A stretch of DNA of 64,000 nucleotides from Deltaproteobacteria bacterium (GTDB lineage Bacteria; Desulfobacterota; Syntrophia; Syntrophales; Smithellaceae), in NCBI GenBank assembly GCA_022710585.1, contig JAKLGV010000006.1:1-64000 (forward strand). The letters are read 5' to 3'. Position 1 is the stretch's first letter, and the number at the start of each line of letters is the position of its first letter. Below, one piece after another: positions 8,375 to 17,397 of the stretch. The notes beneath the pieces are model-generated. The model saw nothing but the letters and a program-made list of their open reading frames with translations. It searched no databases and had not been told where the DNA came from. The position numbers and the translations under genes were made by a program.

Positions 8375-10069
8375 ATGAAGAAGAAATATCTTTTCCTGAT
8401 TATCCTATTTTTGATTGTTGCATCCTTTGTTTCCTTCGGCCGCATTATGGGCAATGAGTTTATCAATCTTGATGATGGGGGATACATTACCGAAAACAGT
8501 CATATTCAATCCGGCTTTAATTTTAAAAACATTCAATGGGCTTTGACCTCTGTTGTGGTGAGCAACTGGCATCCGCTGACACTGCTTTCTCATATGCTGG
8601 ACTGGCAACTTTTCGGCGCAAATGCCGCCGGTCATCATCTGATCAACCTGCTTTTGCATATCGGAACCGTGATCCTGCTGTTTCTTTTTTTCAATAAAAC
8701 GACCAATAATATCTGGCCATCCGCTTTTGCCGCCGCTTTTTTCGCTCTTCATCCTCTGAGAGTGGAATCCGTTGCCTGGGCAGCGGAACGAAAAGATGTT
8801 TTGAGTATGTTTTTTGGTATGGCTGCTCTCTATGCATACGCTTTTTATGCTCAAAGCCGTAAGACCTCATTCTATATCCTGAGCCTGATTTTATTTGCGC
8901 TGAGTCTTATGGCAAAGTCTATGCTGGTGACATTACCATGTCTTTTGCTGTTGCTTGACTATTGGCCGCTGAAACGCTGGGAGCGGGGACTCAATGCACA
9001 GGACAATATGATTCATCATGCCAGGAATCTCATATTAGAAAAAATCCCTTTTTTCGTCCTGACGATTGCTGTCAGCATCATCGCTGTCTGGGCGCAGCGT
9101 AAAGGAGGGTCCGTTATTTCCGTAAATGTCCTGCCTTTTTCTATCCGTGGCATCAATGCGATTATGTCTTACGGCGGTTACTTGGCCAATATCTTCTGGC
9201 CTTTTAATCTCGGTATTTTTTATCATTATTGGTCGATGCTCCAGTTATGGAAATTATTTGTTTCCGGCATTACGATCCTCTCCATTTCGGTTGTTGTCGT
9301 CTATTATATCCGGAAACTGCCTTTCTTATTCGTTGGCTGGTGCTGGTACCTGGGGACGCTGGTTCCTGTCATAGGATTAGTGCAGATCGGTTCTCAGGCC
9401 ATGGCTGACCGCTATACTTATATGCCCTCTATCGGGATAGCTGTACTGCTGGCCTGGGGCGTTCCCGCGCTGATCAGGGGCGAAAGCAGTAGAAAAATTA
9501 TTTTATTTCTTTCAGCGATGACTGTGATTGCCATTCTTATGTCCTTGACATGGATGCAATCCGGATATTGGAAAAACAGCATTACGCTTTGGAAGCATAC
9601 CCTGCAGGCAACACAGGATAATTACTACGCTCACCGTTATCTTGGTTCCGTTTATGCTGAGCGAAAGAACTTTCCTGAAGCGATGTCCCATTACCAGAAG
9701 GCAATCCATATTAAAGCAGATTACGCGGAGGCCTATTTTTGCAGAGGAAATGCTTTTATCGATTCAGGTGATTACCAGTCGGCTATTGATGATTTTAGCA
9801 AAACAATATCCCTGGACTCTTCTTATTTTGACGCCTTCAACAACAGGGCTTACGCCTATCTTACACTGGGTCAGTACGGACAGGCCGTGGCCGATTACAG
9901 TGAAGCAATCCGGTTAAAGGCGGATTATGCCAATGCCTACAATAACAGGGCATTTGTTTACCTCAGTCTGGGGAGTATCGGGCTGTGCTGCACAGACGCG
10001 AAAAAAGCATGCGCACTCGGCGTTTGCGCAACACTGGACCTTGCCAAAGACAAAGGATACTGCCGGTAA
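8375..10069 (+). CDS. TMTC-like polytopic membrane protein with C-terminal TPRs
   Basis: 564 residues. About ten membrane segments span residues 1-400, followed by three or four tetratricopeptide repeats (about 405-540), with repeat signatures such as AEAYFCRGNAFIDSGDYQSA and FDAFNNRAYAYLTLGQYGQA. The motif HPLRVESVAWAAERKDVLS near 128-146 and an early acidic loop NLDDGGY are characteristic of the TMTC/DUF1736 group of GT-C-like proteins, which in animals O-mannosylate cadherins. The bacterial versions are uncharacterised. A lipid-linked sugar transferase acting at the outer face of the inner membrane is a reasonable inference, with the TPRs facing the periplasm. No clear partner genes are adjacent. 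Confidence 0.75.
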   Translation: MKKKYLFLIILFLIVASFVSFGRIMGNEFINLDDGGYITENSHIQSGFNFKNIQWALTSVVVSNWHPLTLLSHMLDWQLFGANAAGHHLINLLLHIGTVILLFLFFNKTTNNIWPSAFAAAFFALHPLRVESVAWAAERKDVLSMFFGMAALYAYAFYAQSRKTSFYILSLILFALSLMAKSMLVTLPCLLLLLDYWPLKRWERGLNAQDNMIHHARNLILEKIPFFVLTIAVSIIAVWAQRKGGSVISVNVLPFSIRGINAIMSYGGYLANIFWPFNLGIFYHYWSMLQLWKLFVSGITILSISVVVVYYIRKLPFLFVGWCWYLGTLVPVIGLVQIGSQAMADRYTYMPSIGIAVLLAWGVPALIRGESSRKIILFLSAMTVIAILMSLTWMQSGYWKNSITLWKHTLQATQDNYYAHRYLGSVYAERKNFPEAMSHYQKAIHIKADYAEAYFCRGNAFIDSGDYQSAIDDFSKTISLDSSYFDAFNNRAYAYLTLGQYGQAVADYSEAIRLKADYANAYNNRAFVYLSLGSIGLCCTDAKKACALGVCATLDLAKDKGYCR

Positions 10070-10187
10070 ATTTCAAAAAAGCTTTCGTTATCTGATCAAT
10101 TCTTAATGCCGCCAACAGCCGGAACTGATTTACATAAATAACATCATCATAAATAAAACTCTTGACAATTATTAGTGAATATATTAT

Positions 10188-10198
10188 TGGTTGAACCA
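10188..10198 (+). promoter_or_regulatory. putative FadR/GntR operator
   Basis: TGGTTGAACCA is a perfect dyad of the form TGGT-N3-ACCA, the half-site pattern recognised by PdhR/LldR-type members of the FCD-GntR family. It lies 35 bp upstream of a gene for exactly such a regulator, just downstream of a TTGACA (10162-10167) that could be its -35 box. The -10 is poor at normal spacing. Autoregulation is the simple reading. Confidence 0.5.
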
Positions 10199-10232
10199 CC
10201 CAGCCAATTAGGCGGGAGTCGAAAGGATAGAA

Positions 10233-10958
10233 ATGATGACAGCTAGAAAAATGATTGCCCGGCCATTATCGCGCTCCAGACTTCACGAAGAGATCGTTAC
10301 CATTATCCAAAAGCAAATTATGGACGGCACCATTTCTGCGGGCAACAAGCTTCCCACGGAAAGAGAGTTGGCGGAGAACTTTAATGTCAACCGTGCGACG
10401 GTGCGCGAGGCACTCCGTAAACTCGAAAATCTCGATCTGGTGGAAATCCGCCACGGTGACGGATTGTATGTCAAAAATTATCTGGAAAGCGGCAATCTGG
10501 ATTTAATCAAGGCCGCTTTAAATATAAACGGAAGCGGGGAAGTACTATTAAATATTCTGGAGGCACGCCGGTATATTGTGCCCCAGATAGCATACCTTGC
10601 CGCCCAAAAACGCACGACGTCTGATCTGGAAGAGTTGAAGAAAGCGGTCTTCGAATCGGATTTGCGGATCATGGAGAAGGATATCCGGGTGCATCAACTG
10701 CTCGCCCGTTCCACTCACAATTTGCTTTGCACGATCGGCCTTAATTTTTTTAATCAGATATTCCGGGATTACGGACATCTTTATTTTGATGACGAGAAAA
10801 ATGCGGAGCGTTCGGCCGAATTCCATCGCGATATTTACAAGGCCGTAAAAGAACAGAAGCCGGAAAATGCCTATCAAATTATGAGAGATATTATGATTTA
10901 CGCGGAGGAAGCCGTGAAGGCCAGTCTGGATAAAGACAAGAAAAGAGTGAGGAGATAG
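10233..10958 (+). CDS. FadR-subfamily GntR transcriptional regulator
   Basis: 241 residues. An N-terminal winged-helix GntR domain (about 10-75) holds the signature KLPTERELAENFNVNRATVR. A C-terminal all-helical FCD ligand-binding domain (about 85-230) follows, in which RRYIVPQIAYLAA and the RSTHNLL region carry typical metal/ligand His and Arg positions. FCD regulators respond to small organic acids or acyl-CoA-type ligands. It stands 18 bp upstream of the glycerol-3-phosphate dehydrogenase gene and heads the seven-gene co-directional cluster, so it is the likely local repressor. A TGGT-N3-ACCA dyad precedes it. The ligand is unknown; glycerol-3-phosphate, glycolate/lactate-like acids or fatty acyl groups all fit the context. 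Confidence 0.9.
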   Translation: MMTARKMIARPLSRSRLHEEIVTIIQKQIMDGTISAGNKLPTERELAENFNVNRATVREALRKLENLDLVEIRHGDGLYVKNYLESGNLDLIKAALNINGSGEVLLNILEARRYIVPQIAYLAAQKRTTSDLEELKKAVFESDLRIMEKDIRVHQLLARSTHNLLCTIGLNFFNQIFRDYGHLYFDDEKNAERSAEFHRDIYKAVKEQKPENAYQIMRDIMIYAEEAVKASLDKDKKRVRR

Positions 10959-10976
10959 GAGTTAGGAGTCATAAGC

Positions 10977-12620
10977 ATGGAAAGATTTATCGAGAATTAT
11001 CAGAATGAAAAATTCGACGTGATTGTTATCGGTGGAGGCATTACCGGAGCATCGGTAGCCTATGAAGCGGCCACCAGAGGATTGAAAGTGGCGCTCCTGG
11101 AGAAAAAAGACTTCTCCTGGGCGACATCGGCAGTCACGTCCAAGATGATTCACGGCGGATTGCGTTATCTGGTTAATGGTGAAGTCGGCCTGGTCCGCGA
11201 GTCGCTGCGCGAGCGCCGGGTGCTGGAAAATATTGCTCCCAATTATGTTTATCCGTGGCCCATGATGATGACGCATTACACAAAACCGCTGAAAAATAAT
11301 AAATGGGTGGTGAAAATAGGCATGCTCGTTTATGATGCGCTGTCCTACGATAAAAATTTCACATGGGATTCCTGTAAGAAAATTCCGGCGCACAGAACCG
11401 TCTCCCGGGAGGAAGTAATGCGAAGCGAACCGTCTGTCCGTACGGAGGGATTGACCGGCGCTTCTGTTTTCTACGATTGCATCAGCATCTTTCCCGAACG
11501 GTTCACCCTGGCTTTTATCAAATCCGCTGTGGCATGCGGGGCGAAGGTATCGAACTACGCAAAGGTTGAAGGTTTTCTTGTGGACGACAGGAAAAAAGTA
11601 ACCGGTGTGCGAGTGAAGGATCTATTGCAGAATAAAATCCATGAAGTATCGGGGACTGTGACAATCAACTGCGGTGGACCATGGGCGGATATTCTGCTGG
11701 GCATAGCCAAACAAAATGGAAATGTTAACGGCACGCTGCGACGCTCGGAAGGAATTCACATCATTACGAAAAAGCGTTTGCTCTCCGGAAAATATACGGT
11801 GGGGTCCATGACGCCGGCCGGCCGACATTTTTTTCTCATTCCATGGCGTGGCCACACACTGATCGGTACAACGGACAAACCTTATCATGGAAATCCCGAC
11901 GATTATCGCGTGACCAAGACCAGTATTTTGGAACTTCTTGAAGATGTAAATAGTTCTTTCGGTGACGGTAAGCTCTCTTATAAGGATGTCCAGCATACAT
12001 ACGGTGGGCTGCGACCGCTCGTCGAGAAAGAAACGAAGGAAACTTATTCTTCGTCCCGCAAGTATGAAATTTACGATAATCAAGATGAAGGGCTGGACGG
12101 CTTAATCACAGTGGAAGGCGGAAAGTACACGACCAGCCGCCGGCTGGCGGAAAATTGCCTGAAGATTGTTGCCGCGAAATTGAATCGTGATCTAGGAAAG
12201 AGCATTACCGAAAAAAAATATCTGACCGGATGCGACATAAAAGATTTATGCGTCTTCTTAAACGAAATTCAAAAGCAAAAAAATGGCTTCAGCAGCGCCA
12301 CGCTTGACTATCTCGGGCACAACTACGGAACTGAATATGCCGAGGTCATCAAACTGGCGCAGGAAGATAAGACATTGTCGGAAACATTAAACGAAGACGG
12401 CGAAATTCTAGCGCAGGTGGTTTACGCTGTACGCGATGAAATGGCGCGCACTTTATCCGATATCGTGATGCGCCGGACCGGCATCGGCACGCTCGGAAAT
12501 CCAGGTGAAAATGTATTGCGCAAAGTTGCCCAAGTGGCCGCCAAAGAACTACAGTGGGATGCAAACAGAATAGAAAAAGAAATTGCAGATACAGTCAACC
12601 TGCTCAAATTGCCGCAGTGA
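10977..12620 (+). CDS. FAD-dependent glycerol-3-phosphate dehydrogenase (GlpA/GlpD family)
   Basis: Oxidises sn-glycerol-3-phosphate to dihydroxyacetone phosphate and passes electrons to quinone or another acceptor. The 547-residue protein has the FAD-binding GGGITGASVAYEAATRG near 17-33 and the family motif SKMIHGGLRYL near 57-67. GGLRPLVEKE and TVEGGKYTTSRRLAE are further family blocks, and a C-terminal helical cap (about 400-540) is present. AGGAG lies just before the ATG. It is the first enzyme gene after the GntR regulator and 33 bp before the alkyl-DHAP-synthase-like gene, whose substrate class derives from DHAP; this pairing is the main clue to pathway. Confidence 0.92.
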   Translation: MERFIENYQNEKFDVIVIGGGITGASVAYEAATRGLKVALLEKKDFSWATSAVTSKMIHGGLRYLVNGEVGLVRESLRERRVLENIAPNYVYPWPMMMTHYTKPLKNNKWVVKIGMLVYDALSYDKNFTWDSCKKIPAHRTVSREEVMRSEPSVRTEGLTGASVFYDCISIFPERFTLAFIKSAVACGAKVSNYAKVEGFLVDDRKKVTGVRVKDLLQNKIHEVSGTVTINCGGPWADILLGIAKQNGNVNGTLRRSEGIHIITKKRLLSGKYTVGSMTPAGRHFFLIPWRGHTLIGTTDKPYHGNPDDYRVTKTSILELLEDVNSSFGDGKLSYKDVQHTYGGLRPLVEKETKETYSSSRKYEIYDNQDEGLDGLITVEGGKYTTSRRLAENCLKIVAAKLNRDLGKSITEKKYLTGCDIKDLCVFLNEIQKQKNGFSSATLDYLGHNYGTEYAEVIKLAQEDKTLSETLNEDGEILAQVVYAVRDEMARTLSDIVMRRTGIGTLGNPGENVLRKVAQVAAKELQWDANRIEKEIADTVNLLKLPQ

Positions 12621-12653
12621 CCAAGTGTAAAAGATCATAAGGAGGCGATACTG

Positions 12654-14339
12654 ATGACATCCAGAAAATTCAAGCCGGAATGGACGGAAAAAGCTCCGGA
12701 GCCAGGAACCTATCGAGCCATCACCAAATACGGAGACCCGAATCACTTCAAGCATCCCAGTGATGCCTGGGTCAAAATGATGCAGCAGGAATTTCACATG
12801 AGTGATGCCGATTTTTCAGCCAAGCGAAACGAGGGCAATGAAAAGGTTATCCTGAATCGCCCGCCGGCTCTTAAATCCGAACAGATCGAGACGCTTGCGA
12901 GCATCGTGGGGAAAGCAAATATTGAGTTGGATGATTACAGCCGGGTTAAATATGCTTCGGGAAAAACCACGGAAGAAATGCTGGAGTTGAGGCATGGAAT
13001 CATCCGGGAAGTGGCGGACGTGGCGATTCACCCCCGCGATAAAGACGACGTGCAGAAGATAGTGGAATATTGCCGTCAGGAACGTATTCCCATTACGGTG
13101 TTCAGCGCCGGTTCTTCGGTGAACTTCGGCTGTCGTCCGGCCAAAGGCGGTGTTTCTCTGGTCATCAGCACGCACATGAACAAACTATTGGAAGTCAATG
13201 AACTTAATCAGACCGCGCGCGTTCAGCCGGGAATGCTCGGGCCTGCTTATGAAGAGGCTCTGAACAAAGCTCCGGAGAAATTCGGTTCCAAACTGCGATA
13301 TACGTGCGGTCATTTTCCGCAGTCTTTCGAATATTCGACTGTCGGCGGCTGGATTGTAACGCTGGGTTCAGGCCAGGCTTCCACATACTACGGCGATGCA
13401 TACGATATTGTGTTCAGTCAGGAATACGTCACGCCGGTGGGAACTTTTAAAACACTCGATTTTCCGGCCACCGCTACCGGTCCCAAAATAAACGACATCA
13501 TGAAAGGTTCCGAAGGCGCGTTTGGCATTCTGGTCGAAGTCACCATGAAAATATTTCGTTACATGCCGGAAAACCGCGCGCGCTTCAGTTTTATGTATCC
13601 AACGTGGGAAGCGGCAGTAAACGCGAGCCGCGAAATCATGCAATCGGAATTCGGAAAACCGGCCATTTACCGTATTTCCGATCCGGAGGAAACCGACAGG
13701 GGATTAAAGCTCTACGGCATGCCTGACATTGCCGATAAGTTTCTTGTGATGAAGGGATTCAAGCCCATGCAGCGCTGCCTTTGTATGGGCAATGTGGAAG
13801 GCGACCGGGATTACACAGGTCTGGTGAAGAGCAAAATTAAAAGCATCGCAAACAAACATGGGGCGATTTCGTTGGGTGGTTACGCTGTGAAGAAATGGGA
13901 AAAGACCCGTTACACAGAACCGTATATGCGCGAGGATCTGGAAGACTACGGAATTTTAATCGATACGCTGGAGGCCGCGGTCACATGGGATAATCTGCAC
14001 CGTCTTCATGATGGCGTGCGCGCTTATATCAAAAGCAGGCCGGAGACGATGTGTATGACGCATGCCTCTCACTTTTATCCCCAGGGGACAAATCTTTATT
14101 TCATCTTCATTATCAAAATGGATGATCCCGAAGAGTTTCGTAAATTCCAACGCGGCATCATCGACAGCATTCAGAAACACGGCGGTTCCCTGAGTCATCA
14201 CCACGGCGTAGGGCGGATGATCGGTCCCTGGATGGAGAAGCATCTGGGGAAAGAACAGATGGAAGTCCTGCGCACTTTAAAGAAGCATTTCGATCCGAAT
14301 AATATCATGAATCCGGGCGGTCAACTCGGGCTGGATTAA
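12654..14339 (+). CDS. alkyldihydroxyacetonephosphate synthase-like FAD-binding oxidase
   Basis: 561 residues of the VAO/PCMH flavoprotein family. The FAD-binding segment contains VFSAGSSVNFGCRP (about 145-158) and the block HFPQSFEYSTVGGWIVTLGSG (given here at about 221-241), close to the equivalent region of eukaryotic alkyl-DHAP synthase. Near the C-terminus, SHHHGVGRMIGPW has the tri-histidine (515-517) essential in that enzyme. NLYFIF supplies a Tyr at the position of the catalytic Tyr region. The eukaryotic enzyme swaps the acyl chain of acyl-DHAP for a fatty alcohol, forming the ether bond of ether lipids. AAGGAGG precedes the ATG. A generic glycolate-oxidase-like dehydrogenase is the alternative, but the HHH motif and the G3P dehydrogenase neighbour favour the AGPS branch. 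Confidence 0.82.
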   Translation: MTSRKFKPEWTEKAPEPGTYRAITKYGDPNHFKHPSDAWVKMMQQEFHMSDADFSAKRNEGNEKVILNRPPALKSEQIETLASIVGKANIELDDYSRVKYASGKTTEEMLELRHGIIREVADVAIHPRDKDDVQKIVEYCRQERIPITVFSAGSSVNFGCRPAKGGVSLVISTHMNKLLEVNELNQTARVQPGMLGPAYEEALNKAPEKFGSKLRYTCGHFPQSFEYSTVGGWIVTLGSGQASTYYGDAYDIVFSQEYVTPVGTFKTLDFPATATGPKINDIMKGSEGAFGILVEVTMKIFRYMPENRARFSFMYPTWEAAVNASREIMQSEFGKPAIYRISDPEETDRGLKLYGMPDIADKFLVMKGFKPMQRCLCMGNVEGDRDYTGLVKSKIKSIANKHGAISLGGYAVKKWEKTRYTEPYMREDLEDYGILIDTLEAAVTWDNLHRLHDGVRAYIKSRPETMCMTHASHFYPQGTNLYFIFIIKMDDPEEFRKFQRGIIDSIQKHGGSLSHHHGVGRMIGPWMEKHLGKEQMEVLRTLKKHFDPNNIMNPGGQLGLD

Positions 14340-14394
14340 ACATCCGTTTGGAAAAGATTTCCTTACGGTTCTATCATGGTGACAGGGAGGATGC

Positions 14395-15717
14395 ATGAGC
14401 AGCGAGAAGTCCAGTACACAAGGAAAGGTTCAGGTCGTTCTGGCCGATACCAAGCCGGGCATTGCCGGGGCGGTAAGCAAAATCTTTGATCACTTTGGCG
14501 GTGGTTCTAAAATGCTGCGTTCCAGCCGGGACGTTTACATCAAGGTCAATGCTGTAGGTCTGGAACCCTATGTATATACCGATCCGGAAGTATTGCGTGA
14601 GACCATACTTTATTTTCAAAAATGCGGTGCCAATAATATTTATGTCATTGAGAACTGCACTCAGGCCAACTTCACACGTTTGGTTTTTCATGCCATCGGG
14701 TATCAGCGTATCTGCAAGGAAAACGGCGCCATTCCGGTATATCTTGATGAAACAGAGTCTGTCCCGATATTCTTGCAGGGATTGGAGGAATTCATTGATA
14801 TCTCCCAGTTTGCCTTTGAAAGGCTGATCGAAAAGCGCGAGGAAAATTTTTATCTTTCGTTGCCCAAACTCAAAACCCATTCCATGTCACAGGTTACTTT
14901 GTCTATCAAAAATCAGTTCGGGCTTGTGCATCAGCAAAGCCGGATTGCGGATCACAATTACCGTCTTCATCAAAAATTTGCGGATATCTACCGTGTTGTG
15001 CGTCCGGATTTTGCCCTGATAGACGGTTTGATTGCCACGACCCACGGCCACTATCCCACAACCTATAACGCTTCCAAATGTGTGGTCCCCATGGATGTAC
15101 TGATTGGCGGCCCCGATCCATTGGCCACGGATGTTGTTGGTTCAGCCATCATGGGATTTGCCATACAGGATGTCAAACATCTGGATCTGGCCGGCGCCAC
15201 CGGCATCGGTCAAGGCGACATCCAACAGATTGATATCGTCAACAAAGAACTTTTTGATTCCCGTCAAAAAAAACTTACCTGCGACCTGCTGGATGATTAT
15301 CCTCCGGATGTTGTTTTCCTCCGGGGAAAGGAACGATGCTGCAAGGAAGGATGCAGATGCAATACCGAAACTGTTGTTGAAATGATTTATCGCGATCATG
15401 GCGGGAAGGGCGGTTTTACGATTCTGATGGGCAAAGGCATTGACGTGGGCGAGGTGAATCGCATTAACGGAAAGGTTCACATAGCGGGAAGTTGCGCCAT
15501 CCAGGATTATGGCGTTACGCTGCAAAACCGTTTGGGCAGGCGCAATGTCACGATGAGCTCCGGCTGCAACAATCTGGCATTGACCACGTATGGCCTTTGT
15601 AAACATATGGGAATACACCCGCTCAAGCTGGCGCAGGTCAATTTCATTCATTCCGCCAGGCTTCTTATTACGGCCAAGATCAAGAGATCGCAGGCCAATA
15701 TCGTGCCGCTTATTTGA
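14395..15717 (+). CDS. DUF362 domain protein with Cys-rich C-terminal region
   Basis: 440 residues. The N-terminal 270 residues match the DUF362 pattern (DVYIKVNAVGLEPYVYTDPEVL, LPKLKTHSMSQVTLSIKNQFG, VLIGGPDPLATDVVGSAIMG, cited in pieces), a family whose biochemistry is largely unknown and which often accompanies iron-sulfur proteins. The C-terminal part contains RCCKEGCRCN near 311-320 and further cysteines (GSCAIQDYG, SSGCNN, YGLCKH), suggesting a metal or Fe-S site. GGGAGG is 4 nt before the ATG. It lies between the AGPS-like and FGGY kinase genes in the same cluster, so a redox or assembly role for that pathway is inferred. Confidence 0.75.
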   Translation: MSSEKSSTQGKVQVVLADTKPGIAGAVSKIFDHFGGGSKMLRSSRDVYIKVNAVGLEPYVYTDPEVLRETILYFQKCGANNIYVIENCTQANFTRLVFHAIGYQRICKENGAIPVYLDETESVPIFLQGLEEFIDISQFAFERLIEKREENFYLSLPKLKTHSMSQVTLSIKNQFGLVHQQSRIADHNYRLHQKFADIYRVVRPDFALIDGLIATTHGHYPTTYNASKCVVPMDVLIGGPDPLATDVVGSAIMGFAIQDVKHLDLAGATGIGQGDIQQIDIVNKELFDSRQKKLTCDLLDDYPPDVVFLRGKERCCKEGCRCNTETVVEMIYRDHGGKGGFTILMGKGIDVGEVNRINGKVHIAGSCAIQDYGVTLQNRLGRRNVTMSSGCNNLALTTYGLCKHMGIHPLKLAQVNFIHSARLLITAKIKRSQANIVPLI

Positions 15718-15768
15718 TCAACGGAGATAAATAATTCTAACACTATACAAGAACAAAGCGAGGTGCCT

Positions 15769-17340
15769 ATGTCACAGGAAAATAATAAATCGAAGGAACT
15801 CATTCTTTCCGTGGATGCCGGTACACAATCGATCAGAGCTTCTCTTGTCGATATGGATGGCAACATACTGCATATCGTTAAAACGCCTATACAACCCTAT
15901 TTTTCCGAAAATCCCGGCTGGGCGGAGCAGCAGCCCGATTATTATTGGGAAGTGTTCTGCAAAACAACCAGTCAACTTCTACAAAAACAGGAACATCTTA
16001 AAAAAAATATCAAGGGTGTGACGCTGACAACGCAACGGGCCACGATGATCAACGTGGACAAGGACGGTAAGGCCTTGCGGCCGGCGATTATCTGGCTGGA
16101 CCAGAGAAAAGCCGATTCGCGGCAGATCATGCCCGGTGCGCTGAGGCCTGTGCTGAAAACGGTCAATCTGCTGGACACGCTGGAAGGCGTCATTCAGGAA
16201 TGCGAGGCGAACTGGATTTGTCAACAGCAGCCGGATATCTGGGAAAAGACGTACAAGTATCTGGTCCTGTCCGGATTTTTTACGCACCGGCTGACCGGAG
16301 AATTCGTCGATTCCACGGGCAACAATGTCGGTTATCTGCCGTTTAACAACAAAACCTATCAATGGGCGGGGAAGTATGATTTCAAGTGGCTGATTTTCAA
16401 GGTGGAAAAAGAGAAACTGCCGGCCCTTGTCAAACCTTCTGAAATTTTGGGCAAGATTACAAAAAAAGCATCTGCCGAAACGGGCATACCGGAGGGCTTG
16501 CCGGTTTTTGCGGCCGGATCGGATAAAGGCTGCGAAATCCTCGGATCCGGTTGTCTGACGCCGGAAACAGGGTGTCTCAGTTTCGGGACCATCGCCACCT
16601 TCGATGTCCCCACTCCCAAATATGTTGAACTGCATCCGATGATTCCGCCGTTTCCCGCGTCCGTACCGGATGCCTATTACACCGAGGTTTCGATTTTCCG
16701 GGGATTCTGGATGGTCAGCTGGTTCAAGGAAGAATTCGGACTTCAGGAGTGTATGCTTGCCGAAAGGACGGATGAGCCTCCGGAAAAATTTTTCGATTCT
16801 TTGATCAAGGATGTGCCGGCGGGTTCCAAAGGACTGATGCTTCAGCCCTACTGGACACCGGGCCGTGAAGTAGACTCTTTCGCGAAGGGATCGATTATCG
16901 GTTTCGGTGATGTGCACAGCCGCGCGTATTTGTACCGTGCTTTACTGGAGGGACTCGTCTATGGTTTGAGAGAAGGTGGAGAACTGACACAACGCAAAAC
17001 CAAAATTCTGGTAACGAGGCTCAAGGTATCCGGTGGCGGATCGCAGAGCGACGCAGCCATGCAAATCACGGCGGATGTGTTTGGCATGGCGGCAGAGCGG
17101 CCGCATACATTCGAGACTTCGGCACTGGGAGCAGCCATTGACGCGGCGGTCGGTCTGAAAATTTATCCTGATTTCCCATCAGCGGTTAAAGCGATGACCC
17201 GAACCGGAAGAGTATTCGAACCGATTAAAGAAAATCACGATCTCTACGATAATCTATACAGAAGGGTTTATCTGAAAATGTACAAACAATTGAAACCCCT
17301 GTTTAAGGAAATCAAAGATATTACCGGTTATCCGGCATAA
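15769..17340 (+). CDS. FGGY-family carbohydrate/polyol kinase
   Basis: A 523-residue two-domain ASKHA kinase. The phosphate-1 motif is LSVDAGTQSIRASLVDMDG near 13-31, and GWAEQQPDYYWE and WLDQRKADSR follow. The C-terminal domain has LKVSGGGSQSDAAMQITADV and SALGAAIDAAVG. Family members phosphorylate glycerol, xylulose, ribulose, fuculose and similar polyols. I set the start at ATG 15769, because the in-frame GTG at 15763 lies inside the GAGGTG ribosome-binding site. Next to a G3P dehydrogenase, a glycerol or dihydroxyacetone substrate is attractive, but the protein is not a canonical GlpK (for example, no clear GlpK-type GTTSSR motif), so the substrate stays open. Confidence 0.88.
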   Translation: MSQENNKSKELILSVDAGTQSIRASLVDMDGNILHIVKTPIQPYFSENPGWAEQQPDYYWEVFCKTTSQLLQKQEHLKKNIKGVTLTTQRATMINVDKDGKALRPAIIWLDQRKADSRQIMPGALRPVLKTVNLLDTLEGVIQECEANWICQQQPDIWEKTYKYLVLSGFFTHRLTGEFVDSTGNNVGYLPFNNKTYQWAGKYDFKWLIFKVEKEKLPALVKPSEILGKITKKASAETGIPEGLPVFAAGSDKGCEILGSGCLTPETGCLSFGTIATFDVPTPKYVELHPMIPPFPASVPDAYYTEVSIFRGFWMVSWFKEEFGLQECMLAERTDEPPEKFFDSLIKDVPAGSKGLMLQPYWTPGREVDSFAKGSIIGFGDVHSRAYLYRALLEGLVYGLREGGELTQRKTKILVTRLKVSGGGSQSDAAMQITADVFGMAAERPHTFETSALGAAIDAAVGLKIYPDFPSAVKAMTRTGRVFEPIKENHDLYDNLYRRVYLKMYKQLKPLFKEIKDITGYPA

Positions 17341-17397
17341 ATCCAATGCACTAGACGGTTATCTGTGTTAGGATATTTTCACGGGAGGTAGATAATC

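Noticed and set aside
15979..16917. 312-codon minus-strand open frame
   Set aside because: Shadow of the FGGY kinase gene, whose motifs and RBS are clear.
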